The translations under genes were made by a program, and so were the position numbers. From contig JAAYUD010000078.1 in NCBI GenBank assembly GCA_012517855.1, positions 1-64,000 on the forward strand: a stretch of 64,000 nt of DNA. The letters are read 5' to 3'. Positions within the stretch are counted from its first letter, which is position 1; each line of letters begins with the position of its first letter. This DNA comes from Bacteroidales bacterium. GTDB taxonomy: Bacteria > Bacteroidota > Bacteroidia > Bacteroidales > Bacteroidaceae. Positions 38,118-47,911 of this stretch are shown one piece after another. Under the pieces are notes generated by a model, which saw only the letters and a list, made by a program, of their open reading frames with translations, searched no databases and had not been told where the DNA came from.

Positions 38118-38160
38118 GCCTCTTTATTGTTGATGATTAATCGCAATAGAGGGGCTTTTT
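38118..38160 (+). terminator. Terminator of the CoA-transferase gene
   Basis: Arms 38118-38129 and 38144-38155 form a GC-rich stem with a two-base bulge, followed by TTTTT. It lies about 25 bp after the stop. Confidence 0.7.
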
Positions 38161-38273
38161 GTGTTCGACCTCTATTTTACAGTGAATAGTGTTTTGATGT
38201 TGTTTCCGGTTCATTCTTCTTTTGTTTTGTAAACGTTCTTGCTCTATCGCTGTAGCCTCTATCTGTTCTAAAT

Positions 38274-38363
38274 AGTTTCGTCCTTATATTTTTTCCGACT
38301 CACGGGCGTGAGTCGGAAAAAACATAAGGACGAAACTTGCGACTCATGCCCGTGAGTCGCAAG
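38274..38363. repeat. Two-hairpin palindromic intergenic element, copy 2
   Basis: Bases 38274-38337 are a near-perfect palindrome: 31-base arms with one exception, and GG at the centre. It is followed directly by a second hairpin with 11-bp arms (38336-38346 and 38353-38363) and centre tgcccg. It shares 34 identical bases with copy 1 at 15906-15939. The rest of the gap 38095-38425 holds the terminator above and nothing else recognisable. Confidence 0.85.
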
Positions 38364-38425
38364 CTGTATGAGTGCGAATACTTTTTTTATGCTTTATCGG
38401 ATGATAAATGCCTAAGGCAATCTAT

Positions 38426-39895
38426 TTATTTGCACAGCTTAGTGCATATTGCATCTTGAAATTGATGTGCCTTTTGGGTATCCAAGATGCTTTGGTTCAT
38501 TATCGAGAATACTAATTTGTCGCCATTTGGAGCTGTCAGATAGCCGGCAAGTGCATTGATAGCAGTATACGAACCTGTTTTGGCATGAACATTGTTTGTT
38601 GCCGCACAATCTCTCATCCTATGCGACAACGAACCGTCGACTCCGGCAATGGGAAGTGATGGATATATCATATTATAGATGTCCGGATGTTGTGATGCAT
38701 AACGTAGAAATGCGACTTCCAAGTCGGGCGAAAGGTTGTCATAATTGGATAGCCCGCTACCGTCTGCTATTAAATAATTGTCGGGATTGAGTCCTATCTC
38801 TTTGATCAGCTCTTTTATGACTTTGATTCCTCCTTCTGCTGTAGCCGGGTGGTATCCATTGATGCTGGATAAGCGATAAAGCATTGCTTCGGCATTGAGG
38901 TTATCGCTCTCTTTGAGTAGTTGTTTCACTACACTTTGGCAATCGGTAGAGTAGCTTGCGGCCAAGGTTAGTTTGCTATAGTCTGTTGTGGGGCTGTAGA
39001 TTGAAATATATCCGTTCGGAATTGATTTCTTTCCGTTTTTTATGAGTCGCTGTACGAAGGTGCGCAAAAAATAGTTTTGAGCAAACGAAACGGTGATAGT
39101 AGAATGTTGCTCAGAGTTGACGTTTCCGTCCACTATTATTCGATTAGATTGGTTAATGTAGTCTCTGGTAACGTTGAACCATTCTTTCTCTGCGGGATTG
39201 CTCTTCGTATTATTTTGTATTTCATAATAATCTGAATATGGAGATACCCCTATTGCTGCTTTATTTTTTATACTATCGGGGTATGCTGTGACTGTCATCG
39301 TTCCCTTATGGAACATTAGCGGCGATAGATTGGGTTGATAATCGTATGGTGCATCGTCCCACATCCAGCCACTGCCCCAATAAAGAGAGTCTTTCATCGA
39401 AACATCTCCAATGATATGTCCTTTTAGTGTTTTAAACGATAATCGTGCTATTTGCGAAACAAGGCTGTCCATGCCTTGATTATCAAACTCGGGATCCATA
39501 CAACCCTTTATATAAATATCTCCTCGGAGTGTATCATTCACAATGCTGCCGGAATACCATACATTGGTTGTGAAAGGTTGACGCCCTTCGGGATAAGAGA
39601 GCGTGGTGATTGTAGTGAGTAGCTTCATTGTCGAAGCTGGGCGCGAAAGCTTGTTGTTTCGATAAGTATATACGGATTTATTCTTGCTTAGATTGTATAT
39701 TGATACGCCCATTTCCGACCCTTGCGGCAATGTACCGATAAGCGAATCGATATACAATGAATCTTTGACAAAAGCAACCGACTGTTGCGATGCTGAGATT
39801 TTATTCTCATTGGCAACAGTCGATATTTTTGTTTTACATGCACTTAACAGCGCGATAGAAATACAAGCAGGTATAATGTATGTGGTTATTTTCAT
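38426..39895 (-). CDS. dacB: D-alanyl-D-alanine carboxypeptidase/endopeptidase (PBP4, S13)
   Basis: A 489-residue lipoprotein (lipobox L-L-S-A-C, Cys20) of the class C penicillin-binding proteins. The active-site S-T-M-K is at residues 88-91. S-D-N provides the SxN motif and H-A-K-T-G-S the KTG motif. A large insert between SxxK and SxN is normal for S13. It trims peptidoglycan peptides in the periplasm. Its ATG overlaps the lpdA stop by 4 bases although the functions are unrelated. Confidence 0.92.
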   Translation of the reverse strand: MKITTYIIPACISIALLSACKTKISTVANENKISASQQSVAFVKDSLYIDSLIGTLPQGSEMGVSIYNLSKNKSVYTYRNNKLSRPASTMKLLTTITTLSYPEGRQPFTTNVWYSGSIVNDTLRGDIYIKGCMDPEFDNQGMDSLVSQIARLSFKTLKGHIIGDVSMKDSLYWGSGWMWDDAPYDYQPNLSPLMFHKGTMTVTAYPDSIKNKAAIGVSPYSDYYEIQNNTKSNPAEKEWFNVTRDYINQSNRIIVDGNVNSEQHSTITVSFAQNYFLRTFVQRLIKNGKKSIPNGYISIYSPTTDYSKLTLAASYSTDCQSVVKQLLKESDNLNAEAMLYRLSSINGYHPATAEGGIKVIKELIKEIGLNPDNYLIADGSGLSNYDNLSPDLEVAFLRYASQHPDIYNMIYPSLPIAGVDGSLSHRMRDCAATNNVHAKTGSYTAINALAGYLTAPNGDKLVFSIMNQSILDTQKAHQFQDAICTKLCK

Positions 39896-41253
39896 AATGC
39901 TTCTTTAAATATTTCGCTGACCGATGGGTGCGGAAATATAATCTTGCGCCACTCTTGTGCAGATAATTTTAGTTCGATAGCCATGCCGGCAAGCGTAATG
40001 ATTTCTGAAGCCGGGTTACCAAGTATATGAACTCCAAGTATGGTGCGGTCTTGGGCTAAAAGTATTTTGCATACACCATTGACGCCTTCGTTTTCGGCAA
40101 CAAATCGTCCGGAGAATGCCATAGGTACTTTAATCGCTTCGTATTGAATGCCGTTCTTTTGCAAGTTTTCTTCTGTTTGTCCCACACTTGCTATTTCCGG
40201 ATTGGTATAAACAACACCTGGTATGGCACGGTAGCTCATTTTATCTGTATCGTTGGTTTTACCAAGTTTGTGCAAGATAGAATGAACAGCTACTTCGGCT
40301 TCGCGAGACGCTGTATGAGCCAACATAGAGAAACCTGTTAAATCTCCGCAGACATATACATTGGGCATCGAGGTTTGCATTTCATCGTCTACAATAATGC
40401 TGCCACGTTCGGTTTTATTTATCTCCAGATTTTCCAATCCAAATCCTTTGGTAACAGGTCGGCGCCCCACGCTCATCAATAGCTTTTCTGCCGTAACGCA
40501 GCCACTCTCCTCCCCTTTTTCCCATTTCACATGGATGCCTTCTTCGTCTTGATCGACGCCTACTACTTTTGTTCCCAATAAGAACTCTATGCCACGTTTG
40601 GCATAGTCGGTTCGAAGCATGGCCGATAATTCTTTGTCCATACCTCCCAGTATCTCGTCAAGCATTTCGACAATTGTTACTTTTACCCCGAGACTATTGA
40701 AGAAAGACGCAAACTCCATGCCGATAACACCTCCGCCTATGATGGTAAGAGATGTGGGAACTTCCTTGTTGTCCAATGCTTCTTTATGAGTCCAATATGC
40801 AACATTTTTCACACCATCGATTGGTGGAATAAAGGTATCCGATCCTGTACATATTATGATGTATTCTCCTTCGAACAGTTCGTCGTTGCAGCGTATGGAA
40901 TGGTTGTCGATAATTAGAGCTTCACCGGTAACGATTGTCACATGGTTGGTGGTAAGCTTTGATTTCACCCCTAGTACCAATTTGCGTACCACTTTCGATT
41001 TGCGTGCAATGATTTTGGGTAGATCGTAGCTTACTTCGGAGACGTTTACAGCGTATTTAGAAGCATGTTGTGCATTATCGTAAGTCTTTGCCGAATAGAG
41101 CAAAGTCTTTGTAGGGATACAACCTTCGTTAAGACATACGCCACCCAAACTTTGTTTTTCGAACAAGACTACATCCAAACCGGCTTTTCCGGCAGCTTCG
41201 GCAGCAGTATATCCGGCAGGGCCGCCGCCAATGATTAATACTTGATGTTTCAT
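39892..41253 (-). CDS. lpdA: Dihydrolipoyl dehydrogenase
   Basis: This 453-residue flavoprotein has the FAD-binding G-G-G-P-A-G near the N-terminus. The redox-active Cys40/Cys45 pair lies in G-G-V-C-L-N-E-G-C-I-P-T-K, the NAD site is I-G-G-G-V-I-G-M-E, and the C-terminal catalytic His is in F-P-H-P-S-V-S-E. It reoxidises lipoamide in 2-oxoacid dehydrogenase or glycine cleavage complexes. No partner subunits are encoded nearby. Confidence 0.94.
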   Translation of the reverse strand: MKHQVLIIGGGPAGYTAAEAAGKAGLDVVLFEKQSLGGVCLNEGCIPTKTLLYSAKTYDNAQHASKYAVNVSEVSYDLPKIIARKSKVVRKLVLGVKSKLTTNHVTIVTGEALIIDNHSIRCNDELFEGEYIIICTGSDTFIPPIDGVKNVAYWTHKEALDNKEVPTSLTIIGGGVIGMEFASFFNSLGVKVTIVEMLDEILGGMDKELSAMLRTDYAKRGIEFLLGTKVVGVDQDEEGIHVKWEKGEESGCVTAEKLLMSVGRRPVTKGFGLENLEINKTERGSIIVDDEMQTSMPNVYVCGDLTGFSMLAHTASREAEVAVHSILHKLGKTNDTDKMSYRAIPGVVYTNPEIASVGQTEENLQKNGIQYEAIKVPMAFSGRFVAENEGVNGVCKILLAQDRTILGVHILGNPASEIITLAGMAIELKLSAQEWRKIIFPHPSVSEIFKEAL

Positions 41254-41390
41254 ATCATTAGATTACAAAATAAGTTTCATTTTGATATTAATTTGGGCGC
41301 TAAGTTAATGAATAATTTATTGTCGGCAAACAAATTAATAGGATAATAAAGCGTGTTTTTGGAAAGATATATAGGGCTTCGTAATAAGAA

Positions 41391-41425
41391 TAAAAAAAGT
41401 GGAGACAGCACTACACTGTCCCCAC
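41391..41425 (-). terminator. Rho-independent terminator of the rubrerythrin gene
   Basis: 10-bp arms (41399-41408 and 41416-41425, one G-T pair) are followed on the minus strand by a run of T complementary to the A tract ending at 41398. It lies 28 bp after the stop. Confidence 0.85.
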
Positions 41426-41452
41426 AAGTATTAATAGACTAATTACTGAAAA

Positions 41453-42031
41453 TTAAAAGTTTGTCTTTTTAACTTCGAAATATGCTTTTGGATGTAGACA
41501 AGCAGGGCATACTTCGGGTGCTTCTTTTCCTACATAAATAAATCCGCAGTTGCGGCATTGCCAAACGGTTTCGCCTTCTTTAGCAAATACGGAAGCCGAT
41601 TCGATGTTGCTGACAAAAGCGCGATAACGTTCTTCATGTCCCTTTTCGGCAACACAGATATTGCGATACATTAAAGCAACTTCGGGAAAACCTTCTTGTT
41701 CTGCTACATCGGCAAAGTGAGGATAGTCTGCAGACCATTCTTGATGTTCGCCGGCAGCAGCAGCTTGTAGATTTTCGAGTGTCGACCCAATTTTTCCGGC
41801 CGGATAAGAAGCTGTTATCTCTACGCTTCCTCCTTCAAGAAATTTAAACATACGTTTTGCATGTTCTTTTTCTTGCCCTGCTGTCTCAGTAAATATAGCT
41901 GCTATTTGTTCAAATCCTTCTTTTTTTGCTGCGTCGGCAAAGAATGTGTAACGATTGCGAGCTTGCGACTCTCCTGCAAAAGATGTCAGTAAGTTCTTTT
42001 CAGTTTGAGTTCCTTTAATACTTTTTCCCAT
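41453..42031 (-). CDS. rbr: Rubrerythrin
   Basis: This 192-residue non-haem diiron protein reduces hydrogen peroxide in anaerobes. The N-terminal ferritin-like helix bundle has the E-x-x-x-R and E-x-x-H iron ligands (F-A-G-E-S-Q-A-R-N-R-Y, then T-A-G-Q-E-K-E-H-A). The C-terminal rubredoxin domain has two CxxC knuckles (W-Q-C-R-N-C-G and E-V-C-P-A-C). It is monocistronic, with a minus-strand TATATTTG box at 42115-42122 and an unusually strong ribosome binding site. Confidence 0.96.
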   Translation of the reverse strand: MGKSIKGTQTEKNLLTSFAGESQARNRYTFFADAAKKEGFEQIAAIFTETAGQEKEHAKRMFKFLEGGSVEITASYPAGKIGSTLENLQAAAAGEHQEWSADYPHFADVAEQEGFPEVALMYRNICVAEKGHEERYRAFVSNIESASVFAKEGETVWQCRNCGFIYVGKEAPEVCPACLHPKAYFEVKKTNF

Positions 42032-42038
42032 TTAATAA

Positions 42039-42044
42039 CCTCCT
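42039..42044 (-). promoter_or_regulatory. Strong Shine-Dalgarno of the rubrerythrin gene
   Basis: On the minus strand this reads AGGAGG, 7 nt before the ATG at 42031. A full consensus SD is unusual beside the mostly weak or absent ones elsewhere in the window and suggests high translation. Confidence 0.75.
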
Positions 42045-42211
42045 ATTAATTTAGTGGTTCATGAAACAATAATAATCCGAAAACGGGCAGAACCTATCTC
42101 CCGCTTTCAAAATACAAATATAGCATAATCTAATTAATTTTGATATTTTGAATACAATTTTTTTCTTAACTTTGCCATTAATAAGATACTTTAAAATAGA
42201 GGGAAAATTCT

Positions 42212-44821
42212 GTGAGTACTGATATAGAAATGACACCGATGATGCAGCAGTTTCTGTCGTTGAAGGCGAAATATCCTGATGCGATAATGCTTTTTAGGTG
42301 TGGTGACTTTTACGAAACATATTCTACCGATGCAGTTGTTGCTTCGGACATATTGGGTATTACGCTAACTAAGCGTGCCAATGGCAAAGGAAAGACGGTT
42401 GAGATGGCCGGTTTTCCTTATCATGCCCTTGATACCTATTTGCCTAAATTAATCAGATCGGGTAAGAGAGTCGCTATTTGCGACCAACTGGAGGATCCGA
42501 AGCTTACTAAAAAGTTGGTAAAAAGAGGCATTACAGAACTTGTTACGCCAGGCGTCTCTATCAATAGTAATATTTTAAACTATAAGGAGAATAATTTCTT
42601 AGCTGCTGTACATTTTGGTAAAGCAGCCTGCGGAGTGGCTTTTCTTGATATTTCAACGGGAGAATTTCTTACTGCCGAAGGAACTTATGACTATGTAGAT
42701 AAGCTGCTTAATAATTTTGCTCCGAAAGAAGTGGTTTTCGAGCGCGGGCGACGCGAATTCTTTCAGCAATGCTTTGGAACTAAATATTTTACTTACGAAC
42801 TTGATGACTGGGTATTTACTGAGAATGCTGCTCGTGAAAGATTGCTTAAACACTTTGAAACAAAGAATTTGAAAGGCTTTGGTGTAGAGCATTTGCATAA
42901 TGGTATTATCGCTTCGGGTGCAGTATTGGAGTATCTCGTTATGACTCAACATACTCAAATAGGGCATATCATTGCTCTTTCGAGGATTGAAGAAGATAAA
43001 TATGTGCGTCTTGATAAATTCACCGTTCGCAGTCTCGAATTGCTTAATCCGATGAATGAAGGCGGTAAGAGTCTGCTTGATGTCATAGATCGTACTATCT
43101 CGCCGATGGGCGCTCGTCTACTGAAGCGTTGGATTGTGTTCCCTTTGAAAGATAAATTGCCTATCAATGGGCGGCTTGACGTTGTGGAATATTTTTTCAA
43201 GCATCCTGACTTTAGAGAGTTGGTTGATGAGTATTTGCATCAAATAGGCGACTTGGAACGTATTGTATCTAAAGTGGCTGTAGGTAGGGTATCGCCACGT
43301 GAAATTGTTCAGCTCAAAGTGGCTTTGCAGGCCATAGAGCCCATAAAGAAAGCTTGTGCAGATGCTGACGAAGCGACATTGAATCGTATTGCCGAGCAAT
43401 TGAATCCTTGTATCACTATCCGCGATCGGATCGAAAAGGAAATAAACAATGATCCTCCCTTATTGCTTAATAAAGGGGGTGTGATAAAAGATGGTGTAGA
43501 TAGTGAGTTGGACGAACTCAGGCAGCTTTCGTCTTCCGGTAAAGATTATTTGGTGCGGATTCAGCAACGCGAAAGTGAGCGTACCGGTATACCAAGTTTG
43601 AAGGTTGCCTATAATAATGTTTTCGGATACTATATCGAAGTTCGGAATATGCACAAGGATAAAGTACCTTCCGAGTGGATTCGCAAGCAGACGCTTGTCA
43701 ATGCCGAACGATATATCACTCAGGAACTGAAAGAATACGAAGAGAAAATATTGGGTGCCGAAGATAAGATATTAGTGATAGAGACTCGATTGTATACTGA
43801 GTTGGTTCAGGCAATGACAGAATATATTTCGTCTATCCAAATCGATGCGGTGCAGATAGCACAGCTCGATTGCTTGTTATCTTTTGCTACGGTAGCTCAA
43901 GAAAACGGATATATTCGTCCTGTTATTGCCGAGGATGATGTGTTGGATATCAAACAAGGTCGTCATCCCGTCATCGAGCGTCAAATGCCTGTAGGTGAGA
44001 ATTACATTGCCAATGATGTGATGCTTGATAGCGAAACACAGCAGATATTGATTATTACCGGTCCTAATATGGCCGGTAAGTCGGCTTTACTTCGTCAGAC
44101 GGCACTCATTACGCTAATGGCTCAGATAGGTTCGTTTGTTCCGGCAGATAGTGCGCATGTGGGACTTGTCGATAAGATCTTCACGCGTGTAGGGGCTAGT
44201 GATAATATTTCGGTAGGCGAATCTACTTTTATGGTTGAGATGAATGAAGCGGCCAATATTATGAATAATCTTTCTTCTCATAGCCTAGTGCTTTTTGACG
44301 AACTCGGACGGGGGACATCCACTTACGACGGTATTTCTATTGCGTGGGCTATTGTGGAATATATACACGAGAATTCACGTGCCAAGGCAAGGACTCTCTT
44401 TGCAACTCACTATCATGAGTTGAATGAGATGGAAAAGAGTTTCTCTCGAATTAGAAACTATAATGTAACGGTCAAAGAAGTAGACAATCGGGTGATATTT
44501 CTTCGTAAGTTAGTGCGTGGTGGGTGCGAGCACTCTTTTGGTATTCATGTGGCTAGAATGTCGGGAATGCCTAAAAGTATTGTGAAGCGTGCTGATGATA
44601 TTCTTCATGAACTCGAAAAGAGCAATCAAGGCATTTCTGCAAAGCCGATGAAAGAGTTAGGCGATAGTCGTGAAGGAATGCAATTGAGCTTTTTCCAACT
44701 GGAAGATCCTGTGCTTTGCCAAATTCGGGATGAAATACTTAATCTGAATATAGATAGCCTCACTCCTATCGAGGCACTGAATAAACTAAACGATATAAAG
44801 AAAATAGTAAAGGGAAAATGA
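42212..44821 (+). CDS. mutS: DNA mismatch repair protein MutS
   Basis: An 869-residue MutS1. It starts with GTG at 42212 behind an A/G-rich RBS; an ATG at 42230 would remove only six residues. The mismatch-reading Phe-x-Glu lies in G-D-F-Y-E-T-Y, the Walker A is G-P-N-M-A-G-K-S, Walker B is [12 protein letters not shown]. Near the C-terminus Q-L-S-F-F (about 824-828) fits the sliding-clamp binding motif. A -7 box TAACTTTG is at 42167-42174. Its stop codon lies inside a terminator stem. Confidence 0.97.
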   Translation: MSTDIEMTPMMQQFLSLKAKYPDAIMLFRCGDFYETYSTDAVVASDILGITLTKRANGKGKTVEMAGFPYHALDTYLPKLIRSGKRVAICDQLEDPKLTKKLVKRGITELVTPGVSINSNILNYKENNFLAAVHFGKAACGVAFLDISTGEFLTAEGTYDYVDKLLNNFAPKEVVFERGRREFFQQCFGTKYFTYELDDWVFTENAARERLLKHFETKNLKGFGVEHLHNGIIASGAVLEYLVMTQHTQIGHIIALSRIEEDKYVRLDKFTVRSLELLNPMNEGGKSLLDVIDRTISPMGARLLKRWIVFPLKDKLPINGRLDVVEYFFKHPDFRELVDEYLHQIGDLERIVSKVAVGRVSPREIVQLKVALQAIEPIKKACADADEATLNRIAEQLNPCITIRDRIEKEINNDPPLLLNKGGVIKDGVDSELDELRQLSSSGKDYLVRIQQRESERTGIPSLKVAYNNVFGYYIEVRNMHKDKVPSEWIRKQTLVNAERYITQELKEYEEKILGAEDKILVIETRLYTELVQAMTEYISSIQIDAVQIAQLDCLLSFATVAQENGYIRPVIAEDDVLDIKQGRHPVIERQMPVGENYIANDVMLDSETQQILIITGPNMAGKSALLRQTALITLMAQIGSFVPADSAHVGLVDKIFTRVGASDNISVGESTFMVEMNEAANIMNNLSSHSLVLFDELGRGTSTYDGISIAWAIVEYIHENSRAKARTLFATHYHELNEMEKSFSRIRNYNVTVKEVDNRVIFLRKLVRGGCEHSFGIHVARMSGMPKSIVKRADDILHELEKSNQGISAKPMKELGDSREGMQLSFFQLEDPVLCQIRDEILNLNIDSLTPIEALNKLNDIKKIVKGK

Positions 44822-44840
44822 AAGAATCATTTTCCCTTTA
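44808..44840. terminator. Perfect 14-bp hairpin across the mutS stop codon
   Basis: Arms 44808-44821 and 44827-44840 pair perfectly around aagaa. The arm contains the TGA of mutS. It lies between convergent mutS and lgt and can serve both strands. Confidence 0.65.
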
Positions 44841-44875
44841 ACCTTCTATATCTATAATATAGACTAAACTACTAA

Positions 44876-45748
44876 TTACTTAGAAGTGATAGCCTTTTTC
44901 TTTTTATCGTAAAAGAAGATGAAGTATAGTCCTATCAGTACAAAAGGAATACTGAGCAACTGACCCATGTTAAGGAACATTCCATTCTCGAAAGCTACTT
45001 GGTCTTCTTTAATAAACTCTACAAAGAAACGGAATGTAAAGATGAGGGCCAGGCACAATCCGAAATAGAATCCTCGGTGTAGATTGTTTTTATACTTGCG
45101 ATAAAGTACCATCATAATCAAGAAGAATACAAAGTATGCGATAGCCTCATATAATTGGGCAGGATGCCGTGGAGCTAATGGATTGGCGATAGAAGGATCG
45201 TGTACCAAGCGTTCGAAGACAAATGCCCAAGGAACATCCGTTACTCTACCTACTATTTCGGAATTCATTAAATTGGCCAATCTAATGCAACATGCACAAA
45301 TGGGAGTTGCAACTGCAATCATGTCGAGTACATCCATATAGTGCATTTTTGTTTTCCGGCAATATAGCCATAACGCAATTATCAAACCAATAGTGCCACC
45401 ATGACTTGCCAATCCCATGTATCCGGTCCATTTCCAACCTCCGGGATATATTTCGATAGGAAGGATCATTTCCGTAATACCTTTCATGCTGGTAAGAAAT
45501 CGTTCCGGTTCATAGAAAAAGCAATGACCCAAACGCGCACCAATCAGAATACCGAAGAAGCAATAGAAAAATAAAGGCTCGAAAGTCTTTTCATCTATTT
45601 TCCGGTCGTGGTATTGTTTGTGGACAATGACATACGATAAAGCAATTCCGACGATCCACAATAAACCGTAATACCTGATAGGGATACTGAATAGGTTGAA
45701 TAACGTCGGATTCGGATTCCAATTGATGTAGCACAATAGATAATTCAT
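44876..45748 (-). CDS. lgt: Prolipoprotein diacylglyceryl transferase
   Basis: This 290-residue, roughly seven-helix inner-membrane enzyme adds diacylglycerol to the lipobox cysteine of prolipoproteins, including the several lipoproteins encoded here. It has the conserved I-G-A-R-L-G-H segment, the A-S-H-G-G-T-I-G loop and the R-H-P-A-Q-L-Y-E-A motif. It lies 32 bp downstream of ychF. Confidence 0.95.
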   Translation of the reverse strand: MNYLLCYINWNPNPTLFNLFSIPIRYYGLLWIVGIALSYVIVHKQYHDRKIDEKTFEPLFFYCFFGILIGARLGHCFFYEPERFLTSMKGITEMILPIEIYPGGWKWTGYMGLASHGGTIGLIIALWLYCRKTKMHYMDVLDMIAVATPICACCIRLANLMNSEIVGRVTDVPWAFVFERLVHDPSIANPLAPRHPAQLYEAIAYFVFFLIMMVLYRKYKNNLHRGFYFGLCLALIFTFRFFVEFIKEDQVAFENGMFLNMGQLLSIPFVLIGLYFIFFYDKKKKAITSK

Positions 45749-45780
45749 AATGCTTGATGTTAGATTGATTTGGAAATTAT

Positions 45781-46884
45781 TTAGACATTGAAACGGAAGT
45801 GCATGATATCGCCGTCTTGAACGATATAATCTTTTCCTTCGATATTCAATTTCCCTGCTTCACGAATCGCTGCTTCCGAAGCATATTTCAAATAGTCTTC
45901 GTATTTAATGACTTCTGCTCGGATAAATCCTTTTTCAAAGTCGGTATGAATGACACCGGCACATTGCGGAGCCTTCCATCCTTTATGATAAGTCCATGCT
46001 TTTACTTCCATAGGACCGGCAGTAATAAATGTTTCAAGGTCGAGTAGCTTGTATGCCGACTTAATGAGCCGTGATACGCCCGACTCTTCGAGTCCAAGCT
46101 CTTGTAAAAACAGTTGCCGATCTTCATAAGTTTCCAATTCGGCAATATCGGCCTCGGTTTTGGCTGCCACGACAATAACTTCGGCGTGTTCTTCTTTCGC
46201 TACTTTTTTTACCGCTTCTACATAATCGTTTCCTTTCACTACGCTTGCGTCATCGACATTGCAAACATACATAATCGGTTTGTTTGTTAGGAGGAAAAGG
46301 TCGCGAGCAACGGCCTGTTCTTCTTTTGATTCAAAAGATACCGTGCGTGCCGATTTTCCTTGATTGAGTACGTCTTTGTATTTTGAAAGAACTTCGAAAG
46401 TTATTTTGGCATTTTTCTCACCGCCCACTTGAGCCAGTTTCTCTACTTTGCTGATGCGACTTTCTATCGTTTCCAAATCTCTTAACTGAAGTTCGGCATC
46501 TACTTCTTCTTTATCACGTACCGGATCAATGGAACCATTGACATGAGTAATGTTTCCGTCGTCGAAACAGCGCAAGACATGAATGATAGCGTCCGTCTCT
46601 CGAATATTTGCCAAAAATTTATTGCCGAGTCCTTCGCCCTTGCTTGCTCCTCTAATAAGTCCTGCAATATCTACAATTTCTACCGTTGTCGGTACAATTC
46701 TGCCCGGATGAATTATTTCGGCCAATTTGGTGAGCCGCTCGTCAGGAACGGTAATGACACCTACATTTGGTTCGATAGTACAAAAAGGGAAGTTTGCTGC
46801 TTGAGCTTTAGCATTCGACAAACAGTTGAAAAGGGTAGATTTGCCCACGTTGGGTAGTCCGACAATACCACATTGTAAAGCCAT
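45781..46884 (-). CDS. ychF: Redox/translation-associated GTPase YchF (Obg-like)
   Basis: This 367-residue P-loop NTPase has G1 in [10 protein letters not shown]3 in D-I-A-G-L-I, a coiled-coil insert around residues 120-190 and a C-terminal TGS domain (A-W-T-Y-H-K-G-W, then I-R-A-E-V-I). It binds ATP or GTP and associates with ribosomes; its exact role is unsettled. Highly conserved and of normal length. Confidence 0.95.
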   Translation of the reverse strand: MALQCGIVGLPNVGKSTLFNCLSNAKAQAANFPFCTIEPNVGVITVPDERLTKLAEIIHPGRIVPTTVEIVDIAGLIRGASKGEGLGNKFLANIRETDAIIHVLRCFDDGNITHVNGSIDPVRDKEEVDAELQLRDLETIESRISKVEKLAQVGGEKNAKITFEVLSKYKDVLNQGKSARTVSFESKEEQAVARDLFLLTNKPIMYVCNVDDASVVKGNDYVEAVKKVAKEEHAEVIVVAAKTEADIAELETYEDRQLFLQELGLEESGVSRLIKSAYKLLDLETFITAGPMEVKAWTYHKGWKAPQCAGVIHTDFEKGFIRAEVIKYEDYLKYASEAAIREAGKLNIEGKDYIVQDGDIMHFRFNV

Positions 46885-47118
46885 AATGTTATATTTGTTT
46901 CTTAATAATCACGTAGAAAAATAATAAGATCCGAAGTCTCCCCAAAAAGGGCGTTTACTTCTTCACATTCTGCAAAGATACTGCAAGCTGAGAGCAATAA
47001 CAAAATAAAACGGTGAAATTTTGTTTGTGCCGATTAAGTGTAGCCTATTTTGAGTCTGGATAAGATTGAAATGCTGATTTGGGAATAGTGGCAGAGACAA
47101 TTTATGAGTATCCATAGA

Positions 47119-47166
47119 ATAATGTGCATGAAAGAAGCTTCACGCAGTTTCTTTCATGCACATTAT
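47119..47166. repeat. Perfect 18-bp inverted repeat in a gene-free gap
   Basis: Arms 47119-47136 and 47149-47166 pair perfectly around 12 bases. The gap 46885-47427 has no convincing gene; it holds this hairpin and the terminator at 47371-47406. The ychF promoter should lie at its left end. The hairpin belongs to no visible gene, so a short RNA ending here is conceivable. Confidence 0.55.
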
Positions 47167-47370
47167 ATTTAGTTCTCTACACGATGTAAATATTGGTACA
47201 AAGTTATAGTCTTCTGTTGTTACGTGCAATGTGGGATTGGAAAAAGTTTTTGTTCCTTTCTTGTATAAAAAGATATGTAAAATAGAAGACGATAAGGAGT
47301 AGTATTCTTTATATAGCCCTGAATAAAGGGGCGTTGTGGAGTTATATAGATCACGAGATTGTATATAAAC

Positions 47371-47406
47371 AAAGAGCGTAGTTGATTCATACCAACTACG
47401 CTCTTT
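47371..47406 (-). terminator. Terminator of the Lys/Cys-rich gene
   Basis: Perfect 14-bp arms (47371-47384 and 47393-47406) around an 8-base loop, 21 bp after the stop of the small gene on the minus strand. Confidence 0.75.
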
Positions 47407-47427
47407 CTATACATTAAGATGTGAAAG

Positions 47428-47769
47428 TTATTTCTTAACTTTTGGGGCGTTTTTCATTGCCTTATTGCAAGCTTTATCACACGCTTTTGTTCCCTTTTGG
47501 CAAGCCTTACTACATGCTTTTGTACCTTTTTTGCAAGCTTTGTCTTTGCAGCAGTTTGCTTTGTCGCAAGTGCCTGCAGCCTTTCCTTTGCAGCAGTTTG
47601 CTTTCTTATCGCATTTGGTTTTAGCTGTGGTCGCTTTTGTAGCAGCTTTTTGTTTAGCGTAAGTAGCTGTAGCTTTAGCGTCTTGTTTAACTGCATTTTT
47701 AACAGACTGAGCATTTGCACCAAGGCAAAGTGCTACCATCAGCGCACTAAGAAAAAAGAATCTTTTCAT
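47428..47769 (-). CDS. Secreted Lys/Ala/Cys-rich small protein of unknown function
   Basis: A 113-residue product with a signal peptide cut near A-N-A-Q. Residues about 22-50 are Ala/Lys-rich, like histone H1 tails. Residues about 52-105 carry 11 cysteines in two pairs of internal repeats: C-D-K-(K)-A-N-C-C-K twice, and K-G-T-K-A-C-x-K-A-C twice. Very basic throughout. Possible roles are metal binding, polyanion binding or a disulfide-rich secreted peptide; nothing distinguishes them. It is transcribed divergently from a two-component system and has its own terminator. Confidence 0.75.
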   Translation of the reverse strand: MKRFFFLSALMVALCLGANAQSVKNAVKQDAKATATYAKQKAATKATTAKTKCDKKANCCKGKAAGTCDKANCCKDKACKKGTKACSKACQKGTKACDKACNKAMKNAPKVKK

Positions 47770-47899
47770 TTTCTGTAAATTTTAAATTAAACTTAATTCC
47801 GTATTCCATTTTATTTCTGAAAACTTTTCAAATTTATAAAAGAAATTGATATGTTTGTATTAAAAATAAGATAAATTGTCTCTTTTATTTTTTTGTAGC

Positions 47900-47907
47900 T
47901 ATTTTTG
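47900..47907 (+). promoter_or_regulatory. -7 box 4 nt before the response-regulator start codon
   Basis: TATTTTTG ends exactly 4 nt before the ATG at 47912, the same geometry as at 18171-18178. It predicts a leaderless mRNA for the two-component operon. Confidence 0.5.
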
Positions 47908-47911
47908 TATT

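Noticed and set aside
47220-47414. A 64-codon minus-strand ORF
   Set aside because: It runs through the 47371-47406 terminator stem and has no RBS or recognisable protein features.
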